From: Tipula vernalis
Lineage: Eukaryota > Arthropoda > Insecta > Diptera > Tipulidae
Length of the DNA stretch: 64,000 bases
Assembly: GCA_958295665.1 (NCBI GenBank)
Contig: OY282560.1
Location: 209,916,420-209,980,419 of the forward strand
Direction: 5' to 3'
The notes under the pieces are model-generated. The model saw only the letters and a list, made by a program, of their open reading frames with translations. It searched no databases and was not told the origin of the DNA. Shown one piece after another: positions 10,067-20,611 of this stretch (within the stretch, counting starts at the first letter, position 1; every line of letters begins with the position of its first letter). Position numbers and translations under genes: made by a program.

Positions 10067-11126
10067 CAATGGAAAAATTTCGCGATACCAGGACTGCATT
10101 TCATTAATACTATGTAAAGATCCAAGATCAACATGTTATCTTCTGCAATGCGAGAACTGCCCAGGATTGGATAATTTTCGCGAATATTTGAAAAACGCAT
10201 TTTTGGACAATGATTGTCTGGATGCTGAATTATCGTTTAGTCAGTGGGTTTCAACTGACCGATGCAACTTGGAAAAATATTCAAAACCAGTAGACGAATG
10301 TCTGGATTACTTCATAAATCATAACTAAGCTGAAAAATTTGATTCCTCATTGCTTTATATCACTAATACAATCCGATTTCATAAAAAATAAAAAGTTAAC
10401 TCTGGAGCCAACAGAGGTACTTGTTTATTGTGATTTTGCAGAAAATTATGCGTTTATAATGCAAAATTCAGCTCAGGGTTTTCATCGGAACAACAAACAA
10501 GCGACTATTCATCCATTTGTAATTTACAAAACTGAGGGAGGGATATTGCAGCACGACAGCTTCATTATAATATCAGATTGTCTTCATCATGACGCTGTAG
10601 CAGTCACTTGTTCATAGAAAAATTATTGCAGTTTTTCAAAACAAAAATTCCGGATTTATCTAAAATTTATTACGTCACAGATGGTGCAGTAACAAATTAT
10701 AAAAATAAAAAAAAATTTATGAATATAACTAAACACAAAGAGGATTTTGGAGTTGATTGTGAGTGGCATTTTCACGCAACTGCTCACGGAAAGGGACCAT
10801 GCGATGGAGTAGGAGGTACTGTTAAGAGAATGGCATCTAGAGTCAGTCTCACCAAAGAATATGATGGTGACATAACCAATGCGGAGGAACTTTTCAAATG
10901 GACTAAAACGTTGAAAACTGATATGGTTTTTGAATTTTGTTCAGATACTGAATAGAAATTGAAACAAATCGAACTAGGCAGTAAATTAGAGAACTTGAAA
11001 ACAATAAAAGGGACTCGCGATTTTCATGCAGTTATACCGTCAACAGAAGGCTACTTAAAATGTAAAAAATATTCAAATAGTGAAGATTATATAACATGTA
11101 AATTTCAACCGTATAAATATCTTTAA
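10067..11126 (+). pseudogene. Transposase-like protein, C-terminal half (disrupted)
   Basis: This resumes the frame cut at 2527. Recognisable blocks in order: CKDPRSTCYLLQCENCPG (near 10110), FSQWVSTDRCNLE (near 10240), VLVYCDFAENYAF (near 10425), SDCLHHDAVAV (near 10580), IYYVTDGAVTNYKNK (near 10670), EWHFHATAHGKGPCDGVGGT (near 10760), and a tail to a TAA near 11126. The Asp in CDFAENY and the Asp in VTDG sit at the ends of predicted beta strands, like the first two catalytic positions of an RNase H-fold nuclease; this is inference. Breaks include a TAA near 10327, a frame change near 10610 and a TAG near 10953. The conserved HGKG.CDG.GGT block suggests a metal or nucleic-acid site special to this family. 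Confidence 0.7.
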
Positions 11127-11229
11127 ATTGTTATCCTTATTTTGTAATAAATTTTTTTACTGTCAATATTTTTTGTTTTAAATTTAATTTTGAATCACAA
11201 AAACGAGTGAAAAAATTAACCTGGAAAAA

Positions 11230-11435
11230 TTATTTTTCTTTTTATGGCCATAAACACAACATCATGTTTATAATTTTTCTCAAAATTTGACACCCTGTAT
11301 TTTAAACAACAACAACAAAAAATCACGTTCTACAAAATTTTTTTTTTAATCAAGACTACAAATTCGAAACATAAAAATCATAAAATTAAAACATGACTTC
11401 CAAAAATATATGATTTGACGAATTTTTCACCATAT
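11230..11435 (-). repeat. Right terminal inverted repeat of the TIR transposon
   Basis: It is the reverse complement of 699-905 with scattered changes. The inner end is at the TTATTTTTCTTTTTATGGCC block and the outer end at CCATAT, followed by TTATGT. Confidence 0.85.
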
Positions 11436-11499
11436 TTATGTTACAGCTACAATCTTTGAGTATATATAAATAGAGAAATAACACGCAATTATAATTTTA

Positions 11500-11773
11500 C
11501 CTAAATAAATAGCTGGAAGCAAAAGGATTTAAGGCAACTGAAGCATCAATTAAGCTAAAACCGAGAGGCAAAGTACCTCTCAACATGTTTATGTTGACCT
11601 TCGATACTGATGACCACAATGTAAACGATGTCAATCCTATGGACATACACAAAAATATTGCAACAGAAATAATGCTGCGCAACGGAAATCCAGAAAAAAC
11701 TGCTCAATATTACGATATATGTAAGTCAAACACTTAAATTAATTTTAAGCAGACTAAATACATTTGATAAGGG
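11500..11773 (+). pseudogene. Jockey-like LINE ORF1 scrap
   Basis: It matches two blocks of the LINE copy at 26080-26475: the block coding for PLNMFMLTFDTD and the block that reads LRNGNPEKTAQ here. The sequence between the blocks is deleted or scrambled. It is a degenerate fragment of the nucleic-acid-binding ORF1 protein with no intact frame. Confidence 0.7.
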
Positions 11774-13234
11774 ACTACAGAAATAGTACCATATATTTTT
11801 TCCCCAAACCGTTAATTTAAAGTTTTTCTTTTCACTTATAACCACCGACATTCAATAAACCATTCCACAAAGAAAAACCTGATAGCTTCTAAACACTCAA
11901 AATATTGTATTCTGTACCTCACTGTACAGAACTTTAATTTTACTATTTTTATTTTTTAGTTTTTCCCTTAATTTCAATCAAATGCCGGTTTCTTCCAACA
12001 GGTAACTTTGTATCACCAAAAACATAAATAAATTCACGATACGCGAAAATAATGGTTCTCTTCATCACCACCTTCAATTTACTTATCTCGATACCCAAAA
12101 AAAAAAAACAAAACCAAACACGAGCTTTATATTCGCCCAGCTAAAATTTTCCCGCCAAATCTTCTATACGGTCATCTCATTTCCTCCGACTTTTTTTTTC
12201 GCACTGCATAATGAAATAAACAAATGTACCATAAATTTGTATATCACTTTTCTTTTTCTTGTTTTTTTTTTAATTACTATAATTAGGTTGGTTGGAGTCC
12301 CGGATCAAATCGACTTGAAAGTTGAACGGCAGGTGTCGACAGACATCGATTAAGAGAAATAAAAAAAAAATTGTTACTTGTACCAATGCCGTCTAGAATA
12401 TATAAGCCATACTATACTCAATTTATGTTGAGAGTTCCATTAATCTTCTGCAGATGGCATTAATGCTAGAAAAAATGAAAGAGAACAAAACTTGAAAACG
12501 AAGAGATTAAAACCTGTGAAAAATATAAGAAATAAATTAGTATTAATCCAAGCGCAAGAAAGGGAGGTCGTGTGTTTTTCATCATTTAAAATTATTAATA
12601 AAAATATAAATTTTTCCAACTCATGTTACATTTTTAGTTAATATTTATTTATATTTAAATCATTATTTTATTAATAATTTTATTAGTTTTAAATTATGCA
12701 GAAAATTAGCAGAGATAAAAATATTTACAACCTTCCTTTCGTACGCATGAGATAATACTAAATAATTTTTTTATTTTTGAAATATTTTATTCTCTGTATC
12801 TCTCTACTCTTTCATTTTTTGAACGTCAAGAGAAAACTAATTTTTGTTTGCAGTAGTATGGCTTGTATATTCTAGAAGGAATTGCTTGTACAATTCAAAA
12901 TTGTTTGTTTTTTTTCCTTCTATTCTCTTCCTTGTTGTAAAGAAAACGACCGAAATTAGTCGACCGTTACAATGTGTATAGGTTAAAATATGAATAGTAG
13001 TGTGGGGAATTACAAGAACTCTACTATAATCTACTATATTTTGCTAGGGGGACTAAATTGTTTGACCGAACTAAACCAAAAAGAGCCTAACAAAAGATCT
13101 TGTGCGGTTCGGCAAATTAATCGAACTAGGAACCGTCATGGATATTAACAAGATGCAGAAATATAATATTATCTGAAGTCGAACATATCTTACAAACTCG
13201 TTTTATTTTTAGGTAACATTTCTTGAAATAAAAA
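11774..13234. other. AT-rich unassigned DNA with one inverted repeat
   Basis: No coding sequence is recognised. It holds the inverted-repeat unit described at 12371-12895 and runs of A and T. Confidence 0.45.
12371..12895. repeat. Probable MITE with imperfect inverted ends
   Basis: A 23-bp arm at 12392-12414 is matched in reverse complement by 12854-12876 with one mismatch. Weaker pairing extends outward to about 12371 and 12895 and inward to the AAAAAATGAAAGAG block near 12470 and its complement near 12810. There is no coding capacity. Target duplication and family were not determined. Confidence 0.5.
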
Positions 13235-13765
13235 TTAACGATGAAAGCCAGTTTTTTATACATACCCGAATGAGTCCAAAACTATTCAATATGCTTTTAA
13301 GCTTGTTGCAAAACCAAATGGCGAAAGCTCCAGGAATTTATTAAGCAATGAATTTCGCCTTGCGTTAACTTTATTGTAAGTTTCGGTTGTTTATACCTCT
13401 CATAAGGAAGCTCCTTTCAACTATTATCGTGGAGTTTTAAAGTTAGGAAAGAGACTGCTAGACTTATAATTTACGAGACCTGCGACGCCATCTGGAAAGT
13501 TCTGGGGCCCCTGTATGTGACGGAGCCTAATATAAATGACGCAGAGCAAATTGCACAAGATTTTTCCGAAATGTGGGATCTGCCGAATTGCGTAGGTGCC
13601 ATTGACGAGAAACACATCGCCTTACAATGTCGCCGTTGGTGCGGTAGTCAGTTTTCTAACTACAAACAATTTTAGAGCATCATACTGATGGCAGCAAGTG
13701 ATGCAAGATATGGTTTTACCCATGTTGATGTTGGCGCATATATGGGTCGCAGAGCGACAGGGTAA
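13235..13765 (+). pseudogene. PIF/Harbinger-type transposase relic
   Basis: Translation gives blocks typical of HARBI1-like nucleases: YTRMSPKLFNMLLSLL near 13260, FSEMWDLPNCVGAIDEKHI near 13565 (the Asp of GAID is the usual first catalytic residue), a hydrophobic block with LMAASDARYGFTHVDVGAYMG near 13685 (second Asp). The third acidic residue and the C-terminus are missing. The frame changes near 13370-13430, and a TAG near 13672 breaks it. No neighbouring Myb-like gene or terminal repeats were found. It could be a decayed transposon copy or a decayed domesticated gene; the former is more likely given the setting. Confidence 0.8.
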
Positions 13766-14689
13766 TGTTGTTCTTTGATCTATCATTTACATAGGCATCG
13801 ATCGAATTCTCGAGTAAATCCGCTGAATACGGTAAGAATTCGACCGCAGCGTTAGTTCTTAGTTATTTCCATTTTTTAGGAATATTTAACATAAGCAGCT
13901 TTGGAAAGAGATTGTGTGGTGGTAACCTTGAGTTTCCAGTTTGGTGGTAACCATTCACTTTAACGAAATATAATACATTCGTACAATAAGTAGTATGATT
14001 ATATGTTATTAATTCGCTTATGTATTGCAATATCACAAAATAAGTAAACAATGCTTAATGCTAAGGGTTCATCCAGCACTAGTAATGTGAAATATTATAT
14101 ATTTAAGAATATCTCAATTAGATTACTTATTGACTAATTTAAATTCCACTCAGAAAAAAAACTTGGATTTATCATCATCGGTCAGATTCTAAAAGCTCTC
14201 AAATATCTTTTGTCGATATTCTACGGATACATTTTTGGTAAAGAAAACATCTGCCCTAAATATAATTCGTGAATTAGGAGGCTATTGATGATGGGAATTT
14301 AATTTTTTGAACTTTCCGAATTTAAATTGATAAATTTATGATGCGAACATTCAAAGCCTTGTCACCAAATTCTATGTGGTAGTTTTATTTTGACGAGAAG
14401 AATATTGATTATCTATTGAATTTGACCTTGAACATGAATTTGCCCTAATTATTGGGAAAATTTCCTGAAGGAAAAAAAAATGTTGGTTGGACAACGACGA
14501 TGAAGGTTTAGCAGTACTTAAGACGTAGAGCTGTAATTCAAAAATATTTTGTCGGCTCGGTCAGGAAGTACATTTGAACTTTTCGGACTCTCCCAGAAAC
14601 TGTATCATCTCTTCTTTAAATACCGTATAAGGTAAAGAGCCTTTCGCTCGCGTTATAGTTTCTGCAAAACTGTCATGCCGACCTGATGA
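13766..14689. other. Unassigned DNA between relics
   Basis: No feature is supported. The part after about 14500 may be heavily decayed linker of the RTE LINE on the minus strand that continues to the right. Confidence 0.35.
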
Positions 14690-15400
14690 TGTCCCACTGT
14701 TCTTGAACAGAGTTGTGGTTTATTTTCCAAGATTTCTGATACAGTAATCTTGAAGCTGGCCCAGGTAACTATAATTAGATGTGGTGGATAGACGAAATTT
14801 TAATTTATCAAATATGTACCAGAAAGTGGTCTGAATCGATGTTGGCCCCACACTTAGTTCTGATGTCTTTTAGACTACAAAAAGGTCTTTTGGACAACAG
14901 GATGTGACCGATTTGGTTGACCATTGTCAATTCGTTTGATTTCCATGGGCTTTGTGAATACGCTTATGTGGGAAGTATGTCCTGGCAACCACCAAGTTGT
15001 AGAGTAAACCTCGCTCGATGGTGCATGTCCCTTTGTTGTTTGATGTGAGTGCAAGGATTTTGAGCCTATGATGCTATGATTTGTACTGTCAGCGTCGCTA
15101 ATTTGAGCATTGAATTCGCTAAAAACAATTTTACTGTCATGTTGCAGAATTTTGCTAATGGACGGTTTTGAACTGGTCGTAGAAAGCGTCTTTAATTTGA
15201 TCAGAATTCTCCTCGATGGAAACATAAATGCTCAGAAATATAATGTTAAAGTGACGCCCATGAAACATGAGTGGCATCGGTTGCTAACTAAGAAACCGAC
15301 GCCAAATTCATATTTTTCTATGCTATTGCTGTGACATAGGATTAGTCCGTAGCGACTGTATTCGATGATGTTATTGCTAATTAGTCATATTTCCTCTAAC
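14690..15400 (-). pseudogene. RTE-type LINE endonuclease relic
   Basis: Reading the minus strand from right to left, the blocks follow the order of an AP-like endonuclease of RTE elements: EYSRYGLILCHSN and KYEFGVGFLVSNR (near 15300), DSKIVFSEFNAQISDAD (near 15110, equivalent to the IGDFNA box), SLHSHQTTKG, FPHKRIHKAHG (near 14960) and LKDIRTKCGANIDSDHFLV (near 14840), which holds the terminal SDH. Frameshifts separate these blocks and a stop follows SDHFLVHI. The reverse transcriptase part is absent or unrecognisable. Such enzymes nick the target for reverse transcription; this copy cannot. Confidence 0.75.
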
Positions 15401-15536
15401 GCTAGATGTTTGAAGAGTAGATGGAGGCCCTCCGGGCGATTTAAACTGAATACTTTTCATGGTTCAAATTTAAAACCGTTGGCCTTATTTCAAATTTTCC
15501 CAGATTTCCCACAAGAAACTTTAAATTATTTTTTGT

Positions 15537-16090
15537 CCAGCGATAGCTATTGACAAACCCCATCAATGCAATCAATCTCCAGATATAACACTCTAGGCGC
15601 TGATTTTATACCAGCCGTCTAATTATTTTTGGAAAATTGAATTTTCTCAGATTTTCCGTTTGAAAGTAGAACTGAATTTTTTTAAGCGATGGCTATTGAC
15701 AAATTACATCAATGTAATCTTTCTCCAGATATAAAACTATAACTCATTTACACACAAAGTTTCACAACTTGAATAAATACTTTTTCCAGCGACAGCTATT
15801 TAAAACCACATCAATGCCCTCGTGGCTGATTTTATACAACCCTTCGAATGCATTTTTGGAAAATCGAATCTTTGCTGATTTTGCAAAGAAAACTTGAACC
15901 GATTTTTTTTCCAGCGGTAGTTATTGACAAACCACATAATGCAATCCATTTCCAAATATAACACTCTAAACTCTAGAGTCTGATTTTATTCCAAGTTTAA
16001 ATATTTTTTGGATTTTTCTGATTTTCTGATAATTCCACGAGTTGGTTTTATAACAAGTTTTTCATCTAAGGTTATTGACGATTAGAAAAC
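15537..16090. repeat. Diverged tandem array, five partial units
   Basis: The motif (C)CAGCGATAGCTATTGACAAA followed by CATCAATGCAATC and TCCAGATATAACAC recurs from 15537, 15683, 15786, 15911 and (weakly) 16065. Spacing is about 146, 103, 125 and 154 bp, so units have gained and lost DNA. Between the motifs TTTTTGGAAAATTGAATTTT and GATTTTATACCA also recur. It resembles decayed satellite DNA. Confidence 0.65.
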
Positions 16091-16195
16091 AGCAAAATGC
16101 GATACCTATCGGAAATAATGTAAATCCTACGCTCTACATTAAATGACATTTCTACTAACAAAAGTTTTGGCTATGATTTAGTACAGCTTACCATG

Positions 16196-16451
16196 TGTAA
16201 TATTCTTAAGTCTCGTTTGTTTAATAAAATATGATTTGTTTAGCCTTTTATTTATATTTTTTTAATAATTATTATTTTACTTGTTCAATGTGTACACGTG
16301 TAATTCTATAACATTATTTTAGCTTGTACATCTCCGTTATGACTCCATTATCTTAATGCTAGGTTTACATGAGGTTTTCTATTACAAACTTAAAGTAGGT
16401 TAACAAATGTGTTATAAAGGCAGGTTTATACTACGATCTAATTATATTACA
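16196..16451 (-). repeat. 3' LTR of the gypsy element
   Basis: The plus strand begins TGTAATATTC and ends ATTATATTACA. A long A-rich tract on the minus strand (16455-16482) just upstream serves as the likely polypurine tract. Confidence 0.9.
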
Positions 16452-16582
16452 CGCTTCTATTTTTTTTTTTTTTTTTTTTTTAATTAATTTCTAATTTATA
16501 ATCTTCGAGATAAGATGTTTTTTTAATTTCTCTACATGACTTTTTATTACTTTGTCCGATAATAGTATTTGCTTTATTTACA

Positions 16583-17410
16583 TCAAGGAGCATGAATGTC
16601 ATTTAAATTACTTTCTTCATAAGAGTTGTCTGATGCTCCGATTTGATCATTAACATTATTACTACCGATAGAAGTATCCTTATTACAAACTAAATCATAA
16701 TGATCAATTAATTCCGTATTTTCCTTAAAATTTAACAATGTTTTCCTTAAAAATACTCTATTTCTTTTATACATATATACCCCCTTTCTCATCCTTTACA
16801 AGAAACGAATAATCATTGAAACCATCAAGTACCCTGGCCGGAACCCAGATTGTCCCGTTCGTTAACAATTTATTTTAATTTTCAACTAGCGCTGGCAGAA
16901 CTTTTGAACTTCTATTATAATATTTAACTTGCTGGTTTTGTCTAAAATTCAACTTTGACTTAATAATACTTTGATCAATTACTTGTGGTTGCAACTTTTC
17001 AGTAAGACATGGAATTTTTGTTCTCAAATTTCTAGACATTAACAATTGCGATGGGGAGAATCAAAATTTCAAAGGTGTATTTCTATATTCCATTAAACCC
17101 AACGTTATTTCTTCGCCCGACTCCCTAGCTTTTTTAATAATTTGTTTGAAAATTCCCACAGCTTTTCAACTAATCCGTTGCTTTTTGCATACAACGGACT
17201 CGAAGGTCTATATTCAATTCCTGATTCATTGCAGAACTTTGTGAATACAAAACTACTGAATGGATTATTATCAGAAGTAATTGTATCCGGAATTCCCAAT
17301 ATAGAAAATACTACTTTAAAAATTCTATAATTTCCTGAGCCGTTTTAGTTTTTATTTGTGCTAGTTCAATCCAATTTGAGTAGGAGTCCACAATCACCAA
17401 ATAATATTTG
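16583..17410 (-). pseudogene. Gypsy integrase catalytic core and tail, partial
   Basis: Blocks on the minus strand are YLVIVDSYSNWIELA (near 17390, first Asp), GIPDTITSDNNPF (near 17290, second Asp) and SPLYAKSNGLVEK (near 17200, with the catalytic Glu). The reading frame changes near 17310. The sequence downstream to 16583 codes for a charged tail of about 70 residues starting MRKGVYMYKRNRVF. These are the strand-transfer parts of the integrase. The upstream link to the zinc finger is broken by the inverted repeat at 17416-17625. Confidence 0.8.
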
Positions 17411-17415
17411 TTATA

Positions 17416-17625
17416 TAATTTAATATGTTCCGAAGATTGTAAGAGAATTCAATCCAGTTTCGAACTGATGAGCTTATGGTTATGAAAAAATCAATCCTCT
17501 CATCAGGCCGCGGCGACTGGACTGACTATACCACAATTTACATTCTATATATACAGAATGTCCTGTCGAAGTCCAGTTCGAAACTGGATTGAATTCTCTT
17601 ACAATCTTCGGAACATATTAAATTA
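17416..17625. repeat. Perfect 52-bp fold-back inside the gypsy integrase
   Basis: Positions 17416-17467 are the exact reverse complement of 17574-17625, with a 106-base loop. The left arm is integrase coding sequence in its normal place. The right arm is an inverted copy and is followed by about 200 bases that do not look like integrase. The loop itself has a small hairpin (CTGATGAG with CTCATCAG). Confidence 0.9.
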
Positions 17626-17834
17626 AAAATTAAATAAATAGAATTCTGTCTATTAGCCGGTTTTCGTTGAATTACCGTTCGTAAATATTAAAATGTTTCT
17701 ACGTGTTAATAAAAAACACATTTAAAAGTGTCGTAAGACCGGTAGCATATTTAGAAATTTCAAGAATTAATGAACATTCAACAAAAATTAAAAAGTTTGT
17801 TATATAATTCAAATATATCAGAACTAATTCTTTC

Positions 17835-18038
17835 TCAAGGCCTTTCTGCAATTCTGTAAGGACTTAATGGTTCCTTACAATTTTTCTCCCTGAACTTTTG
17901 GCATGCAGTACATTTACTAATAAAATTATGTATATCCTTCGACATATTAGGCCAGTAAATAAGTTCTCGAGTTTTCAATATAGTCTTTTCTATACCCAAA
18001 TGGCCCATGTGGATACACTCAAGCATTTCATTCTTCAT
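17835..18038 (-). pseudogene. Gypsy integrase zinc-binding domain
   Basis: The frame holds H-x3-H spaced from C-x2-C: CIHMGHLGIEKT then FISKCTACQKFREK. This is the HHCC domain at the N-terminus of retroviral-type integrases, which helps multimer formation. It is separated from the core by the rearranged segment at 17416-17830. Confidence 0.85.
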
Positions 18039-18077
18039 TGAATTTGGGACAATTCTCTTTCTGTTTAGAAAAAGAAT

Positions 18078-18509
18078 TCAATCAGAAATAAATATATTGT
18101 CCCTATTTTTATAATAATGTTTTAACTCAGGGCTCAGTTTATTCCAACAAGGCCAAGAATTATTTAATCTAAACCTGTATACCTTTGATAAAATTAAATC
18201 ATTTTGAGTTTCTTGCTGAAATCTCTTTCTCTTACTGGGCGATATTGATATATCTGTCGAAAGAGTATGCACCACGAATTGTAATTCCAGATCATCTTCC
18301 ACTTTGTCTTTAACAAATGATCGTGATAGTGTATCGGCAATAAACATCTCCCTACCTGGTACATATTTAATATCACATTCAAACTTCATTAGTTTAAGAA
18401 ACATTCGCTGTAATCTTACAGATACTATATTATTGAGATCATTTTTGAAATGGTAACTAAAGGTTTGTGGTCCGATAGAACAAAAACTGATAGAACTTAT
18501 CAGTCGCAA
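18078..18509 (-). pseudogene. Gypsy RNase H domain, C-terminal part
   Basis: The frame contains QRMFLKLMKFECDIKYVPGR and ADTLSRS, the conserved end of the gypsy RNase H domain just before integrase. The start of the domain lies in the frame to the right, after a frame change near 18500-18570. Confidence 0.85.
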
Positions 18510-19178
18510 ATACCACGGCTAAAAGTTCCTTCTCTATTTGTGCGTATTTTTGTTCTGCACATGTCAATGCACGAGAAGCACCCAAGATCATCCTTTGATG
18601 CGTCAGTCTGAACAATTATTGGCTTATTCATGTCAAAAAAGATCAAAACTGGTTCCTTACTAATTTCTTTTTTTAAGTTTTCTAAAGCTAAGTCATGCTT
18701 ATTCTCCCATATGAATGGTACGTTATCTTTAGTCAGTTCACGCAATGAAGCTGTTGTCTCTGACATATTTTTCATAAACTTAGCCAAAAACTTGAATATT
18801 CCCAAAATCCTCATTAATTCTTTCTTATCTTTTGGAGTCTCCAACTCTTTTATAGCCCTGATATGTTTTTTATCCGGCTTGATCCCACCTTCAAAAATTA
18901 CTTGCGCCATAAAATGAACACTGTTAGTTTTATATTGAAGTTTATTACCATTGAATTTAACATTATATTTTTTTGCCAATTCCATAACATTCTTTAGCGC
19001 TAAATCATGTTCTTGTTCAGTCTCACCCGATATAATTAAATCATCAAAATATGTCTCAACATTGGCTAGCACTCCAAATATTTTGCTAACAGTTTTTTGG
19101 AATACTTCAGGTGCGACTGATATCCCAAAAGGTAAACGATTAAATTTGTAACTTCCAAATGGTGTATTAAAACACTAA
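18500..19178 (-). pseudogene. Gypsy reverse transcriptase, C-terminal palm and thumb
   Basis: The minus strand has PFGISVAPEVFQK (near 19110), the active-site YFDDLIISG (near 19040), and the thumb with DKKELMRILGIFKFLAKFMK. The RT/RNase H junction is seen at PIIVQTDASKDDLG (near 18600). The upstream palm with the first catalytic Asp is deleted: the frame passes directly from FRVVREI (near 19180) to the region before PFGS. The enzyme would be inactive. Confidence 0.85.
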
Positions 19179-19878
19179 TTTCCCGTACAACCCGAAAGCT
19201 ACTGCGATTAGCATTGCCTACACCAATATAATCATTCTTCAATTTTATGGAATACTCCCCAGGTAAAAAACCTAGCCCCTCAAACTGTGACCTAAACATT
19301 TCAATGAAAATTCGTTTCTCATTTGGCAACAATTGAGTGTCAACAGATGCAATTCGTCTAACAAGATTAAGATCGATACATGTTTGTCCTGACAACAATG
19401 GCTCCAAGTCTTGATCAATTATAACAAATTCTACATTTTTCTCTACACTCTGCTTTGTTTTAACTTTCAAATCACAAATACCTATTGGTTTTATACAATG
19501 ATTTCCATATGATTTTAAAGTTATCGCTGTGGTTTGTAACTTACCCCCATTTTTTAGATATTTAGCAGGCAAAACGTTGATGTCGGCTCCAGTATCAAGT
19601 TTAAATTGGACCAAGTTCTCCCCCAAATACAATTCTTCCTTCCAAATTGAATTTTCTTTATTGGTATCAATTGACCCTACAGTCTTTAGCACAAATAAAT
19701 TTAACAGTTGATCACGTTCTTCCTGACCACGTCCAGGTTTTTCATCCAATTGACTAATCTGATTAATTGATTTATTGGAAATAGATTTTCCTCTAAAACA
19801 ACAACTGGCAAAATGACCTTTTACACCACAGTTGAAACAACTCTTTCCAAAGGCAGGACACTTCCCAATCTGATACAC
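19066..19878 (-). pseudogene. Gypsy CCHC knuckle, protease and RT start
   Basis: A 270-codon frame begins with a zinc knuckle (CFNCGVKGHFASCC), then protease with FKLDTGADINVLP, and a linker leading into RT (GLGFLPGEYSIKLK). The last ~40 codons read the RT region out of frame because of the deletion near 19175. The Gag frame with the capsid part is the next frame to the right. Confidence 0.85.
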
Positions 19879-20050
19879 TTAACCATTTTTCAAACAACAT
19901 TTGTTTGATGTTGCCGGTTCATCCGACTTCAGATATTTTTCGTAATTAGACCAATTACCAATTTTTTTTTATTACTGCGACGTCAACTTGTTCATTCTCT
20001 GTTGCCAAATTCCATTTGCTTTCAAGCAACTTTGCATGTGTTTTGCTCGC

Positions 20051-20580
20051 CTATACTCTGCAGAACTCCATCGCTTTCTCCAACGACAATTCAGGTTCTT
20101 TCAATATCTTTTCCTGGCCACCTTTGTCAGCAATAGCAATAACTAATCTATCTTTCAGCATCCTATCCATAAACGAAATTTTACAGGTATCCTTAGAACA
20201 CACAAACTCACAGTTCTTGGCCTGGTTTTGCAGTTCTGTCAGAAAATTTGCAAACGATTGCCCATCTTTTTGTTTGATGGTGTGAAATTTGTATGTTTCC
20301 ATTGTAATATTTTTAAGAGGGAAACAGTACGTGTCGAATTTTTCTATTACGTCCTTAAATTTAATTTCTTCGATTTGAAATATGAACGTATTATAAATGT
20401 CTATCCCTTCTTCACCAATTTTATCCAAAAGAATGGCAATTTTAACTTTTTCGTTTGATGCATCCTTTCCCATTGCAGTAAGATATCCAGGCGTTGTTTC
20501 CATTTTTTCCAAGTTTCAGCCACGTTTTTCTCGAAACACATTATTGGAAAATTTTCGTTTGCCCCAATTCCGGCTGACAT
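20051..20580 (-). pseudogene. Gypsy Gag (capsid part), broken
   Basis: The start MSAGIGANENFPIMCFEKN is near 20580 in one frame and continues (WKKWKQRLDILLQ) until a frameshift near 20490, after which the 153-codon frame from 20512 carries AILLDKIGEEGIDIYNTF and QKDGQSFANFLTELQNQAKN. This layout matches Gag of K02A2.6-like or Mag-like gypsy elements. About 170 bases between this and the CCHC frame are frame-shifted. Confidence 0.75.
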
Positions 20581-20611
20581 TTTTCTCAATTTTATTTTTC
20601 ACCTGACACCA

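Larger units (their letters stand above)
699..11435 (+). mobile_element. TIR DNA transposon of unassigned superfamily, split by a BEL/Pao insertion
   Basis: The ends are long inverted repeats (699-905 and 11230-11435). The hexamer TTATGT sits immediately outside both ends (693-698 and 11436-11441), which fits a 6-bp target duplication. Removing the nested BEL element (2528-10061 plus its 5-bp duplication) leaves an element of about 3.2 kb. Its only recognisable gene is a decayed transposase-like frame, in two pieces at 1834-2527 and 10067-11126, both reading left to right. The coding capacity, inverted ends and target duplication make this a cut-and-paste type element by inference. The superfamily is not assigned: the protein has RNase H-fold-like Asp motifs but I cannot match it to a named group. 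Confidence 0.8.

Noticed and set aside
17460..17600. Hammerhead-ribozyme-like CTGATGAG with GAAAC nearby
   Set aside because: The CTGATGAG simply pairs with CTCATCAG in the fold-back loop. I could not form stem II next to GAAA on either strand.
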